Translations under genes and position numbers: made by a program
Assembly: GCF_017565305.1 (NCBI RefSeq)
Contig: NZ_JAGEKP010000027.1
Coordinates: forward strand, 1-43,746
Direction: 5' to 3'
From: Leifsonia sp. TF02-11
GTDB lineage: Bacteria > Actinomycetota > Actinomycetes > Actinomycetales > Microbacteriaceae
DNA: 43,746 nt
In this document: in pieces, positions 25,612 to 33,520 of the stretch
Layout of the letters: every line of letters starts with the position of its first letter
Position numbering within the stretch: position 1 is the stretch's first letter
Notes under the pieces: model-generated
The model's database searches: none
Seen by the model: only the letters and a program-made list of their open reading frames with translations
What the model was told of the DNA's origin: nothing

Positions 25612-26388
25612 ATGGCTACGCGACGCTACGGGCCGATCGAGATCATCGACGCCGGCATCCGCGACGGTCGGGAAACCTTCGCGTGGCTTTACGTCGAGCT
25701 GGACCGGGTGCGCGCGGCGTCGGAGTGGACCTGGCATCGGGCCTTCGTAGATCCCGCTGTACCGCTATTGGACGGTGCCGAGCGGCTACCCTGCTATCCA
25801 GCTCCGGCAGGTTTCGGAGGCGGGGGACTCGACCGGCTCCCTCCACCTGTCGGCCTCGACCGGCTCACCGACGATGGTTTAGTCCTGTACGCGGTCGGCC
25901 TTCGGCTTGCTGACGCCGAGCGCGTGGCGCTAGAGCGCGCCCTGGAAGGCGCCAGGGCCGAACTCGCCGCCCTTCGCGCGATTCCTGATCGCGCAACTCG
26001 GCAAAAGCAGGCTGCCGTCGGCTTCCGCAATAGCCAGGTGGGCGTGACTGGCCGCCCGCTGATCGCGGCTACTCCTATTCCGTGGCCTGACGTGCCCGTG
26101 CGCATCCCAGGGACCGACCGGTACCTGGCGCCGCAGAATGAGCGGGCGTACGGTGCTGACATGCCCAAAGGAGACGTAGAAACGTTCCACGAGAACGGCG
26201 CCTGGCACAACCGTATCGAGGGGACAGGCGAAACCATCGGTGGAGCGCACGACACCCGCGATGACGCGATTGCCGCCGGACGAGATGAAGCAGTGCGACG
26301 GGGCGTCGAGCACATCGTGCACAATCTCAATGGCCAGATCGGCGACCGCTCCAGCCATGGCAACGACCCCCGCAACATCCCGGGCTGA
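25612..26388 (+). CDS. Hypothetical protein with C-terminal DUF2188-like domain
   Basis: 258 residues from ATG at 25612 (GAGGGGAG upstream). The first 180 residues are unfamiliar (RRYGPIEIIDAGIRDGRETF, then an Ala/Arg/Glu-rich helix around ERVALERALEGARAELAAL). The final 76 residues, from an in-frame ATG at 26161, match the DUF2188 pattern: WHNRIEGTGETIGGAHDTRD and AIAAGRDEAVRRGVEHIVHNLNGQI. This small domain usually stands alone. The ORF may thus be a fusion, or the domain may also be made separately from 26161. Confidence 0.6.
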   Translation: MATRRYGPIEIIDAGIRDGRETFAWLYVELDRVRAASEWTWHRAFVDPAVPLLDGAERLPCYPAPAGFGGGGLDRLPPPVGLDRLTDDGLVLYAVGLRLADAERVALERALEGARAELAALRAIPDRATRQKQAAVGFRNSQVGVTGRPLIAATPIPWPDVPVRIPGTDRYLAPQNERAYGADMPKGDVETFHENGAWHNRIEGTGETIGGAHDTRDDAIAAGRDEAVRRGVEHIVHNLNGQIGDRSSHGNDPRNIPG

Positions 26389-26389
26389 C

Positions 26390-26608
26390 ATGTCCAGTGA
26401 GCAGCCCGGTCGACCGTTCGAGGTGGGCAATGCGGTGCTGCACTACTCGGATGGTCGTGAGGTGCGTCGCGAGATACCTCTCCTGAACGGGCGGGCTCCG
26501 GGGCAGTTCGATCTGCCAGTCACAATTGGGCGCTACGAACGCTTCGAGCTCCGGGGGTGGGAGGGGGACGTGATCCACTACGAGCACCAGGGGACCGTCG
26601 AGATTTAG
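26390..26608 (+). CDS. Small hypothetical protein
   Basis: 72 residues, starting one base after the stop of the DUF2188-domain gene. It appears to be a small beta protein (NAVLHYSDGREVRREIPLLNG, then ITYERF-like strand IGRYERFELRGWEGDVIHYEH). The tight spacing suggests co-expression with the upstream gene. No function seen. Confidence 0.5.
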   Translation: MSSEQPGRPFEVGNAVLHYSDGREVRREIPLLNGRAPGQFDLPVTIGRYERFELRGWEGDVIHYEHQGTVEI

Positions 26609-26678
26609 GCTTTCACGACGGGCGGCGGAGACGCCTCCGTTCCGGTGCAGCGTCGGCGGCCCGACGTAGCCTTGATGC

Positions 26679-26975
26679 ATGCGCATTCGGGGCCTGGTCC
26701 AGTCGAAAGTCGTGACCGAGCTCACCGCCGAGGCCGACGACGCACAAGCCGCGCGCGAGCTGATCGAGGCGCAGGTTCCCGAGGGCTACGAGCTGGTCCA
26801 AGTGCACAACTCGATGCCGCGCGGTGGCCGCGTGATTGCGACCGGGCAGATCCGGCTGGCGGCTGTGGACGAGCTTGAGGCAAGCGGAGCCGACTATGCA
26901 GCGGCACGGGCCGCCCTCTTGGCGCAGATCCCTGAGGATCACCGGCTGCTGAGCGTTCTCTCCCTGGAAGGCTGA
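26679..26975 (+). CDS. Small hypothetical protein
   Basis: 98 residues. The pattern KVVTELTAEADDAQAARELIEAQVPEGYELVQVHN reads as a strand-helix-strand unit with a second, similar helix later (YAAARAALLAQIPEDHRLLSVLSL). The repeated A-R-x-L-x-x-Q-[IV]-P-E suggests a duplicated small fold. An ATG at 26675 in another frame is not used. No family recognised. Confidence 0.5.
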   Translation: MRIRGLVQSKVVTELTAEADDAQAARELIEAQVPEGYELVQVHNSMPRGGRVIATGQIRLAAVDELEASGADYAAARAALLAQIPEDHRLLSVLSLEG

Positions 26976-27005
26976 CGCGCCGATCGCGATCGTGCTGCCA
27001 TGGCC

Positions 27006-27734
27006 TCAGTCTTCCACCCAGCGAAGTCCGAGCAGGTCGAACGCCTGCACGAGTTCGTCAGTCTCCGGGGTGACCCGCTGAGGCTCACTCACTGGTTCGA
27101 TGTGGCTGCTGCGCTGTTCGTCGTCTGAGCGCTCGAACACCGCCCACATCCGGATCTCGTCGCCGTGACGTGAGCGGAACTCGATCCCGTCGACGAGCTC
27201 GTTGCGGTCGTCGTCACGCAGATCGTAGAGCCAGTGCGCGATGGATCGGGTCAGCACCCGATCGTGGGCGTCCTTGAGTAGCGCGGTGTCGACGTCGACC
27301 AGGGCGATGCTGTGGCGGTCGAAGCGGTAGCCGGCCTTCAGGGCGGCGAGGCTGTCAGAGTGCGTGATGAAGCAGTACCGGCCGTCCTGATCGGCGTCGC
27401 CGAAGGTCCGTCCGTTCAGCCACGAGTACCCGACCTCACCGCTTCCGCCCTCGGTATGGCGACTGACGCTCCCGTCGTCATCCTCGAAGTCGTCCAGCTC
27501 GGTCTCGAGCGCCTCGGACGGCTGCAGCTTCGCCAGCATCTCGAGGAAGCACCCCCGCAGGCTGTTCGAGGTGTAGAGCGTGCGGAACTGCCCGAGCTGG
27601 TCGTCCCAGCGTCCATTGAACAGCCCATCATCTGTCGCGTACCGCCACGGCGTCCACGCCCACATGTCTGGCTCGAAGCCGACGCGCCATACCCGTCCCG
27701 GATCGCCCGAGACGTTCAGTGCTACCGGGCTCAT
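27006..27734 (-). CDS. RES-domain toxin
   Basis: 242 residues. The RES-type core is visible near the N-terminus: WRVGFEPDMWAWTPW, then FNGRWDDQLGQFRTLYTSNSLRG and CFLEMLA, giving the Arg, Tyr/Ser and Glu positions that name the family. RES toxins degrade NAD+ by phosphorolysis or glycohydrolysis, with structural kinship to ADP-ribosyltransferases. The gene follows a gene with an MbcA/Xre-type toxin-binding domain (ATGA overlap), the usual order for this class. The C-terminal 100 residues are longer and more acidic than in minimal RES proteins. Confidence 0.75.
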   Translation of the reverse strand: MSPVALNVSGDPGRVWRVGFEPDMWAWTPWRYATDDGLFNGRWDDQLGQFRTLYTSNSLRGCFLEMLAKLQPSEALETELDDFEDDDGSVSRHTEGGSGEVGYSWLNGRTFGDADQDGRYCFITHSDSLAALKAGYRFDRHSIALVDVDTALLKDAHDRVLTRSIAHWLYDLRDDDRNELVDGIEFRSRHGDEIRMWAVFERSDDEQRSSHIEPVSEPQRVTPETDELVQAFDLLGLRWVED

Positions 27735-28132
27735 CCGATGTAGGCGAAGGACTTCGCCGCCGCGAGCACCTCGCGAGCGACCTCCAGCGGCTCGCCCTCA
27801 CGCAGCACCTGTGCCGGCGCCGTGTCGCCCAGCGACGGGTTCATGCCCTTGAACCACGACTGCACCGTGACGGCGTCGTAGCGCTCCCGAAGCAGCGCCG
27901 CGGCGTGGTACGCCTGGCGCAGCCGGTCCTGATCCTTTTCGCCGGGCGCACCGTGGCCGTCGGCCCAGCTGGAGACCATCCTCGCCGACTTCACGCCGCC
28001 GATATAGCCGACAAGGCGCACGCCGAGGATGTCGCGCAGTCGGGTGACCAGGTCGTCGAATGGAAGACCGATCGATTCCTCGTGTGCGCGCAGGCCGGGA
28101 CGCTGATCCGAGACCGTCGAGAGCTTCGCCAT
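27731..28132 (-). CDS. Xre/MbcA/ParS-type antitoxin for RES toxin
   Basis: 133 residues from ATG at 28132. An N-terminal helical region (FDDLVTRLRDILGVRLVGYIGGVKSARMVSSWADG) reads as a helix-turn-helix. The C-terminal domain (AAALLRERYDAVTVQSWFKG, NPSLGDTAPAQVLREG, VLAAAKSF) is the MbcA/ParS toxin-binding domain with its W-x-x-x-x-NP-x-L motif. It would neutralise the RES protein and repress the operon. The longer upstream frame (start 28207) has no better ribosome-binding site, so the shorter start was taken. Confidence 0.75.
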   Translation of the reverse strand: MAKLSTVSDQRPGLRAHEESIGLPFDDLVTRLRDILGVRLVGYIGGVKSARMVSSWADGHGAPGEKDQDRLRQAYHAAALLRERYDAVTVQSWFKGMNPSLGDTAPAQVLREGEPLEVAREVLAAAKSFAYIG

Positions 28133-28134
28133 GC

Positions 28135-28231
28135 CGTTAGCGTACACCGGCAGACGTTGGAATGCACCGGCAAGTTCAGCTGGAAATGCAGCCGTTATCG
28201 CACCCAAAACTAACGCTGATAATGAACGTTA
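28135..28231. promoter_or_regulatory. Toxin-antitoxin upstream region with repeated CGTTA/TAACG
   Basis: Four copies of the pentamer CGTTA or its complement occur ahead of the antitoxin start, at 28135-28139, 28193-28197, 28211-28215 and 28227-28231; the middle two face each other. This is a plausible autoregulatory operator for the Xre-type antitoxin. Short repeats like this can arise by chance. Confidence 0.3.
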
Positions 28232-28319
28232 CGTCAGGTTGAGTGTTTCCTGAGTGTTCTCGCTCGCTGCGCGGAGGATCCATCGTCTCTTAGCGCGAAG
28301 TTCTGTTCTGTTGAAAGAG

Positions 28320-28365
28320 GAAGGCCGCACCCATGAGTCGTGTCGGACCCGTGGATGCGGCCTTC
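28320..28365. terminator. Stem-loop beyond the secreted-protein gene
   Basis: GAAGGCCGCACCC (28320-28332) pairs with GGATGCGGCCTTC (28353-28365) at 12 of 13 positions around a 20-base loop. On the minus strand it lies about 65 bases after the stop of the gene ending at 28430, so it probably terminates that transcript before the antitoxin promoter. Confidence 0.6.
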
Positions 28366-28429
28366 GCGGCAGTCGTGGCCGAAGTGAAGCCTTTCCCCCA
28401 GCTTCGCGACCGCCGTCGCCAGTCGGGAC

Positions 28430-29092
28430 TTAGCCGACGGTCGCGCCGGCGCCGGAGATGGTGCCGTTGGTGTGGACGGTGGCGGTCATCGAGAAGGACG
28501 AGGTGAAGATGCCCGCCTGGTCAACGTTCCACCCGCAGTACAGGTTGCGAGCCGTGGTCGATCCGCTGTCGCTCTTGGCGATATTGGAGATATTCCACGG
28601 CGGGACGACGTAGTTCGTGAAGCAGGCGTGGGAGCCGGTGTACCCGGAGTAGGTCTGTGTGACCCAGACCCGCGAGCCGTTGTAGTAGAACGTGCCGTTC
28701 TGGGTCTGCGTGTAGACGGCGCCGGTCACGAACTGCGACCAGTGGTTCGATGAGACGGCGAGGGTGCCGTTCGGCGATGTGGTCGCGAGGATCTCCGACT
28801 TCTGCGAGGCCGACAGGCCGCTGTCCGCGAGGACTTGGGCGCGCGTGACCGAATCGGGCGTTCCGAGGCTCACACCTGTGGTGTAGGTGCAGGCGGAGGC
28901 TGCTTTGCCTGCCGACAGACAGGTGTGGTCGACGAGGGTGCCGGTGCTGGTCTGACCGGCCGTGATCGTCGCCAGATTCGATGAGTTCGTGGTCGCTGCC
29001 TGTGCAGGCATCGCCGCCCCGATGACGACGAGCGCTGCACTTGCAGCGGTCGCGAACGCTCCCAGAAGCGCTCGGTCCTTGAGTGTTTTCAT
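28430..29092 (-). CDS. Secreted protein of unknown function
   Basis: 220 residues. A Sec signal peptide (LGAFATAASAALVVIGAAMP, likely cut after AQA) leads into a Ser/Thr/Asn-rich, Lys-poor mature protein. It has paired cysteines (C59/C67 region, then HACFTNYV and LYCGWNV) and repeated aromatic strands (NGTFYYNGSRVWVTQTYSG). This suggests a disulfide-stabilised beta domain outside the cell. It ends in a Gly/Thr-rich strand (TNGTISGAGATVG). No family recognised; no operon partner. Confidence 0.75.
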   Translation of the reverse strand: MKTLKDRALLGAFATAASAALVVIGAAMPAQAATTNSSNLATITAGQTSTGTLVDHTCLSAGKAASACTYTTGVSLGTPDSVTRAQVLADSGLSASQKSEILATTSPNGTLAVSSNHWSQFVTGAVYTQTQNGTFYYNGSRVWVTQTYSGYTGSHACFTNYVVPPWNISNIAKSDSGSTTARNLYCGWNVDQAGIFTSSFSMTATVHTNGTISGAGATVG

Positions 29093-29301
29093 CCGTGTAT
29101 TCCTTCCCCAATACGAAATGGATCAGGGGCCTCCGGGAGGAGGTCTCTACAAGGGGATGTCCGGCAAAACCGGTCCGGTTCCCACCAATTTCCCGACGCG
29201 CCGACGCTCTAGGTGAAGCTGTTTTCGCGTGCTATCGTCGCCGGGCATAGGCCTTCGCGAGCGGCAGATCGTCGCCCGCACGAGATGTGAAGGAGGGTCT
29301 G

Positions 29302-29547
29302 ATGAACACCCCTGACGTCCTCGGATGGGTCCTCGTCATCGTCGGATTCGTCGCCCTGGCGGCGTGGCTGACTTTCATCGTGATTGCGGCGGTCCAAATC
29401 GTCCGCTCCAGCCAGATGGAGTACTGGAGCAAGGTGCTGTGGATTGTCGCTCTGGTTCTCTTCCCCCTGCTCGGTGTTCTGTGCTGGTACGCCTTCGGCG
29501 ACCGTACGCGCCACGTCGAGAACACCATCACCACGCACCTTCGCTGA
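29302..29547 (+). CDS. PLDc_N-like small membrane protein
   Basis: 81 residues from ATG at 29302 with AAGGAGGG upstream. Two helices (LGWVLVIVGFVALAAWLTFI and VLWIVALVLFPLLGVLCWYAF) end in GDR, matching the PLDc_N pattern (phospholipase D/immunity-type N-terminal membrane module) with the FPLLGVLCWY signature. Stand-alone copies are common in actinobacteria and have no known reaction. It lies just upstream of an ECF sigma gene in the same direction (53-base gap). Confidence 0.7.
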   Translation: MNTPDVLGWVLVIVGFVALAAWLTFIVIAAVQIVRSSQMEYWSKVLWIVALVLFPLLGVLCWYAFGDRTRHVENTITTHLR

Positions 29548-29600
29548 GTGGGGTCAGCCCTACGTGTTAGCCTCTGTCCGTTCTGGACGGGGGTTCTCGA

Positions 29601-30209
29601 GTGGACGACGAACGCACAGACGCAGTTCTCTGGCTGGAGGCTACAACCGGCACCGAGCGCTCCTTCGGTGTCCTCTTTGATCGTTACCGCATTCGGGTCT
29701 TTCGCAAGGCGTACGCGCAGCTGAAGAGCGTGCACGACGCCGAGGACGTGGTCGCAATCGTGTTCCTCGAAGCCTGGCGCAGCCGAGCCAAAGTCCGCAT
29801 CGTCGACGGGGCGATTCTGCCCTGGTTGCTGAGCGTCACAAGCTACGTCTTACTGAATCAGGCGAGAGGCACACGTCGGTGGCGGCGCCTACTCGCGGCG
29901 CTTCCCGAGCCCGAAGAACAGGCCGATCACGCCGATGACGTGCTCGAGCGTCTGAACCAGAACGCCCAGCTGCGCGCCATCTACGACGCGATGACCACTC
30001 TGAACGCGCAAGAGCGCTCCATCATCGACCTCATCGTGATCGAGGAGCTTCCGGTTGCAACCGTGGCTGCTCTGCTGGACATACCCATAGGAACGGTGAA
30101 ATCCAAGCTGCACCGCGCCCGCGAGAAGATCCGTCGCCGCATTCCCAGTCACCTGATGCGCGATGACCGCAGCGAACTCACCGCTCGACTGGACGGAGCG
30201 CCACAATGA
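29601..30209 (+). CDS. ECF-type RNA polymerase sigma factor
   Basis: 202 residues from GTG at 29601. Region 2 is FGVLFDRYRIRVFRKAYAQL, DAEDVVAIVFLEAW and LPWLLSVTSYVLLNQ. Region 4 is MTTLNAQERSIIDLIVIEEL with the helix-turn-helix VATVAALLDIPIGTVKSKLHRAREKIRRR. There is no region 1 or 3, as expected for ECF sigmas. It would direct polymerase to a small regulon, possibly including its own operon. Its stop overlaps the start of a one-helix membrane protein (ATGA), the typical place of an anti-sigma factor. Confidence 0.88.
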   Translation: MDDERTDAVLWLEATTGTERSFGVLFDRYRIRVFRKAYAQLKSVHDAEDVVAIVFLEAWRSRAKVRIVDGAILPWLLSVTSYVLLNQARGTRRWRRLLAALPEPEEQADHADDVLERLNQNAQLRAIYDAMTTLNAQERSIIDLIVIEELPVATVAALLDIPIGTVKSKLHRAREKIRRRIPSHLMRDDRSELTARLDGAPQ

Positions 30210-30727
30210 CACCAATCTACGACGACGACGACATGCCAAACATGACCGAGGCCCGCACGAACGCGATCCGGGAGACCCTGTTGACGCAGGTCCGCACGGA
30301 AAGCAGCCGCCGACGCACGACGTTACGCCGTCGCTTCGCTCTCTGGGGCGGCATCGGGGTCCTCGTGATCGGCGGAGTCGCGACCGCCGCAACGGCGATA
30401 GTGCAGTCACAACGGGTAACGAACTCGGACATCGTCTACTGCCTCGCGTCGCCCCACCGCGGTGCAGATGGACAGTTCGATTATGCAGCCGCGACGATGC
30501 ACGACGGAGCGACCGGCGCAGGCACCGTTTCCGACCCGATCACCGTCTGCCAGGACATGTGGCGCCGTGGAGCGCTCGACAAACACACCGACCAGCTCGC
30601 CGCGACTCCGGGGCCCCACCCGGTGCCATCCCAACTCCAGGTCTGTGTCATGGATGACGGCAGCCCTGCCGTCATTCCGGGGCGGCCCGGGATCTGCCAG
30701 GCAGCCGGGCTCGCCCCGAAGCGCTAA
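30206..30727 (+). CDS. Single-pass membrane protein, candidate anti-sigma factor
   Basis: 173 residues. The cytosolic N-terminal 47 residues (EARTNAIRETLLTQVRTESSRRRTTLRRR) are helical and strongly basic. One membrane helix (FALWGGIGVLVIGGVATAATAIV) leads to a 100-residue outer domain with four cysteines (IVYCLAS, ITVCQDM, LQVCVMDD, GICQAAG). Coupling to the ECF sigma gene (ATGA) points to an anti-sigma role. The usual zinc-binding H-x3-C-x2-C motif is absent and the inner part is very short, so the mechanism would differ from ZAS proteins. Confidence 0.6.
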   Translation: MTPIYDDDDMPNMTEARTNAIRETLLTQVRTESSRRRTTLRRRFALWGGIGVLVIGGVATAATAIVQSQRVTNSDIVYCLASPHRGADGQFDYAAATMHDGATGAGTVSDPITVCQDMWRRGALDKHTDQLAATPGPHPVPSQLQVCVMDDGSPAVIPGRPGICQAAGLAPKR

Positions 30728-30729
30728 CC

Positions 30730-31254
30730 TCAGCTCGCCGGACGGAATACCAGTGAGAGCACCCGGTCGTTCAACGCGCCCAGGGTGGCGCAGCTCGGCG
30801 TGCAGAGCAGCTGGCTGCCCCCATACGACGGCGCGCTGTAGAGGGATACGAAACACCCGGCGTACGCCTTTGCCGAGCTGATCGCGTTCTGCCATGCCGC
30901 ATCCACGGATGCAAAACCGAAGGTGACCCCGGAGCAGCTGCCGGTGCCGTAGAAGGACAGGCTGCCGCCAGAATAGTTGGCGTCCTTGTATACCGTGCCG
31001 AGAACGGTGCTCGACGCAGCCGCCGCGCTCCGGGCCAGCCGCTGCGGTGCTGTCACGGTGGCAAGGTACGCGTCCACCTCGGCTTGCGTCTCAAAGCAAA
31101 CGGGGGTTGCAGGCTCGGCGTCCGACGCGAGCGGCTCGACTCGGACCGCGCAGTAGTCCCCGCTCGACGACTGGACAGCCGCCGCAGCCGTAGTAGTAGC
31201 GGACAGCGCGACGGCGACCGTCGCTGCACAGACCAGCGCCAGGATGCGCTTCAT
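30730..31254 (-). CDS. Secreted beta/gamma-crystallin or I36-inhibitor-like protein
   Basis: 174 residues with a clear signal peptide (ALVCAATVAVALSATTTAAAA). The mature part carries a crystallin-like Greek-key pattern: VYKDANYSGGSLSFYGTGSC, a middle WQNAISSAKAY, then VSLYSAPSYGGSQLLC. The Y-x-x-x-x-Y-x-G and S-x-x pattern with cysteines resembles actinobacterial peptidase-inhibitor family I36 (SMPI-like) proteins. It converges with the sigma operon, with a 2-base gap. Protease inhibition is possible but not shown by sequence. Confidence 0.65.
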   Translation of the reverse strand: MKRILALVCAATVAVALSATTTAAAAVQSSSGDYCAVRVEPLASDAEPATPVCFETQAEVDAYLATVTAPQRLARSAAAASSTVLGTVYKDANYSGGSLSFYGTGSCSGVTFGFASVDAAWQNAISSAKAYAGCFVSLYSAPSYGGSQLLCTPSCATLGALNDRVLSLVFRPAS

Positions 31255-31307
31255 GGGTGCTCCTCAGGCCAGGGCCGGAGCCACACCAGGGGACACCGAC
31301 CGATTAT

Positions 31308-31327
31308 GCGCTGGCGATCGCCAGCGC
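31308..31327. repeat. Perfect 20-base palindrome
   Basis: The arms GCGCTGGCGA and TCGCCAGCGC meet with no spacer; the centre is GCGATCGC. It lies in the gap between the secreted-protein gene and the GntR regulator, at the border between ordinary chromosome and the mobile-looking region. It could be a regulator site, a recombination site or a hairpin. Confidence 0.6.
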
Positions 31328-31435
31328 CTACATGGGGATGTCCGCGCGAAGCCGGTTGGTTGCGTTCATATGCCGCGGTTGCGTGGGTTGCGGTGAACCC
31401 TGCAACGAGGAAGCCGGCTTGTTCCGGATTGGTCT

Positions 31436-31447
31436 TTATCTAGATAA
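31436..31447 (+). promoter_or_regulatory. Palindrome TTATCTAGATAA upstream of the GntR gene
   Basis: A perfect 12-base dyad 32 bases before the GntR-type start at 31479. It is AT-rich against its surroundings and correctly placed to be the regulator's own operator. Confidence 0.5.
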
Positions 31448-31478
31448 CCAACACAATATCTCTGCTACGCTCCCGATC

Positions 31479-32732
31479 ATGACAGCGACCCCGGTGTACG
31501 AGGAGATCCGCGCTCAGCTTCGACGCCTCTTGGCCTCGGGCCGGTACAAGGTCGGCGATCAGCTCCCGACCATTCGTGAGTTCTGCGAGCAGTACGACAT
31601 CAACAGCGTTCAGACGGTCCGTGATGCGTACCAGGCTTTGAAGGACGAAGGCCTGGTTACGTCGCGTCAGGGTGTTGGGTTCTTCGTCGCAGCCTTGCCA
31701 CTTCGCCGGCTCGGCCTGGTGGGTCTCGCCGAGCGTGCGCATCAGGTGCGCATCGACGCCGAGCGGGCCGCCGGGCTGGCACGCACATTGGAGACCGAAC
31801 TCACCGATGCCCTGTCGGACCACGAGCGCGTTGCCGTCGACGCGCTCACCGCGGCCGCCCGAGCCACCTACCTCTCCGGATCTGGCGAGGAACGGCGACG
31901 CGACTTCGGTGAGATCGCTCTGCAGGTCCTCGCAGGGGCGGCGGCGAACCTGGGCGGCGTCGAAAACCTGCTCGCGGGGCGACCCGGATCATGGGAGGCG
32001 GACATCATCCGAAACGCGGTCAATGCGATCGCGCCCGGTGACGTTCTCCCCCGCTATCGGACTGAACCGCTGCGCATCACCCTCTACGTCGACCAGATCC
32101 TTGCGGAGCACACGCTCGCTCACGACCAGTACGACAAGGCCGAGGTCGCGATTGACGACGAATACGAGACGGCGAATGCGGCGCTCCCACAAGTGGATGA
32201 GCGCCCCTACGTGTGGGTATATGAGCCCAGCGACGGCGGCGACCCCGTCCCGACCACTCCGGAGACGCCGGCGTGGTCCTGGGACGCGTGGCGAGCGGGC
32301 GCAACAGCACTGGGGCTCGACGAACAGAACATCGCGACCTTGGAAGCGGATATCCGTGGTGAGCGGAGCAACCGCCTTGCGACCTCGGTGTACGTGCCGA
32401 AAAGTCCGGACCTCGCCGCGGAGTTCGTTCGGCTCTTGGATGAGCGGGAAGCTGCACTCGCGCCCTACGCACTCCAGGACGCGCTGACGGCGTTGCAGGA
32501 ACGCGAGTGGACCGAATACGGCGAGGCGCTCAGGAATCAGATCGAGGACGAGGCAGAGCGGGTTGGCCTCGACGTTCCCGTCGAAGTCACGATCGACACC
32601 ACGGGGCGTCCAGACATCCGTCCTGCTCTCGACGAGCTGGCCCAAAGCCTCGTCGAGAACGCGATTGCGGTAGTCTCCTCCCCGGCCGACTTGCCGGGGA
32701 CGCCGTTGACCCGACTGAGGGCCGAGCGGTGA
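31479..32732 (+). CDS. GntR-family transcriptional regulator with large C-terminal region
   Basis: 417 residues from ATG at 31479. The N-terminal winged helix is clear: PVYEEIRAQLRRLLASGRYKVGDQLPTIREFCEQYDI, then the recognition helix and wing up to FFVAAL (about 72). The C-terminal 340 residues do not match the FadR, HutC or MocR effector domains: they are acidic and helical, with a Trp/Pro stretch (TPETPAWSWDAW). This long, unfamiliar region is typical of regulators in actinobacterial conjugative elements. It overlaps the next gene (GTGA), so the two are co-expressed. It likely binds the palindrome at 31436. Confidence 0.8.
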   Translation: MTATPVYEEIRAQLRRLLASGRYKVGDQLPTIREFCEQYDINSVQTVRDAYQALKDEGLVTSRQGVGFFVAALPLRRLGLVGLAERAHQVRIDAERAAGLARTLETELTDALSDHERVAVDALTAAARATYLSGSGEERRRDFGEIALQVLAGAAANLGGVENLLAGRPGSWEADIIRNAVNAIAPGDVLPRYRTEPLRITLYVDQILAEHTLAHDQYDKAEVAIDDEYETANAALPQVDERPYVWVYEPSDGGDPVPTTPETPAWSWDAWRAGATALGLDEQNIATLEADIRGERSNRLATSVYVPKSPDLAAEFVRLLDEREAALAPYALQDALTALQEREWTEYGEALRNQIEDEAERVGLDVPVEVTIDTTGRPDIRPALDELAQSLVENAIAVVSSPADLPGTPLTRLRAER

Positions 32733-33520
32733 GCCGAGAGGCTGCTACGCGGGTTCGTGGGCGAGCGGGGCGGCTCCGGGTGACCGCCATCACAATCACC
32801 GCTTACGTCGAGGCGGCGCGCCGGGCGCGCCGAAAGGCTGCGGCCGCGCTGACCGACGAGGAAGAACGGCTTCTCGCGCAGGCGGACCGCTTGCAGATCA
32901 GGACAGGTGTCCATATCAGCACGTGGATCCAGGGATGCCTCCTCAATGCGCTCTACCTCACGCCGTCTCGTCGGACCGCTGTGCAAGTGATGCCCGCATC
33001 CCGTGTATTCACCGCCGCCCTGAAACTGCTGATCCCGTTTGTCGCGGCCGCTGCGGTCGAGATGACAATCGCCAGGGCGACGGGAGTGCCGTTACTCCCG
33101 CTAATTGCGCTCACCTGGGGAGCGGGCCTTGCGGTGATCGCGGGTATCTTCGCCGCAATATTGCGTCCGCTTCTGCGGTACGAGAGATGGGCGAAGTCGC
33201 TCCCCCGGGCGAAGGACGAGGACGAACCGGAGCCTTCCCGCTCGCTGGGGGCGGCGCGCTGGCTGCCGCACTGGGAAATCAGCTCACTCGCCAGTACGAA
33301 AGATCCGCGCCTAGTGGCCGGCCTCGTATCCGCGATCAACGCCATCGTCCCGGCCGGGAGGCGGATCACGGCGAAAGCTCGCGATCGGGACCTCTTCAAC
33401 GTCTACAAGCTCTATCTCGTCCCCGTAGGAGGGGACGACAACTTGGCCCTCGTAGGCCGGTCACCGCTCCGGCGACGCAAACCGGTGTCGCTCAAGCCGC
33501 GTTCCGAGGAGGTACTCTGA
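32729..33520 (+). CDS. Membrane protein in GntR operon
   Basis: 263 residues from GTG at 32729, coupled to the GntR gene. A basic, helical cytosolic N-terminus (AARRARRKAAAALTDEEERLL) is followed by two membrane helices around 105-150 (ALKLLIPFVAAAAVEMTIA and PLIALTWGAGLAVIAGIFAAI). A 110-residue soluble C-terminus has ISSLASTKDPRLVAGLVSAI. No known family is visible; its place suggests a transfer-associated membrane protein. Confidence 0.65.
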   Translation: MSREAATRVRGRAGRLRVTAITITAYVEAARRARRKAAAALTDEEERLLAQADRLQIRTGVHISTWIQGCLLNALYLTPSRRTAVQVMPASRVFTAALKLLIPFVAAAAVEMTIARATGVPLLPLIALTWGAGLAVIAGIFAAILRPLLRYERWAKSLPRAKDEDEPEPSRSLGAARWLPHWEISSLASTKDPRLVAGLVSAINAIVPAGRRITAKARDRDLFNVYKLYLVPVGGDDNLALVGRSPLRRRKPVSLKPRSEEVL

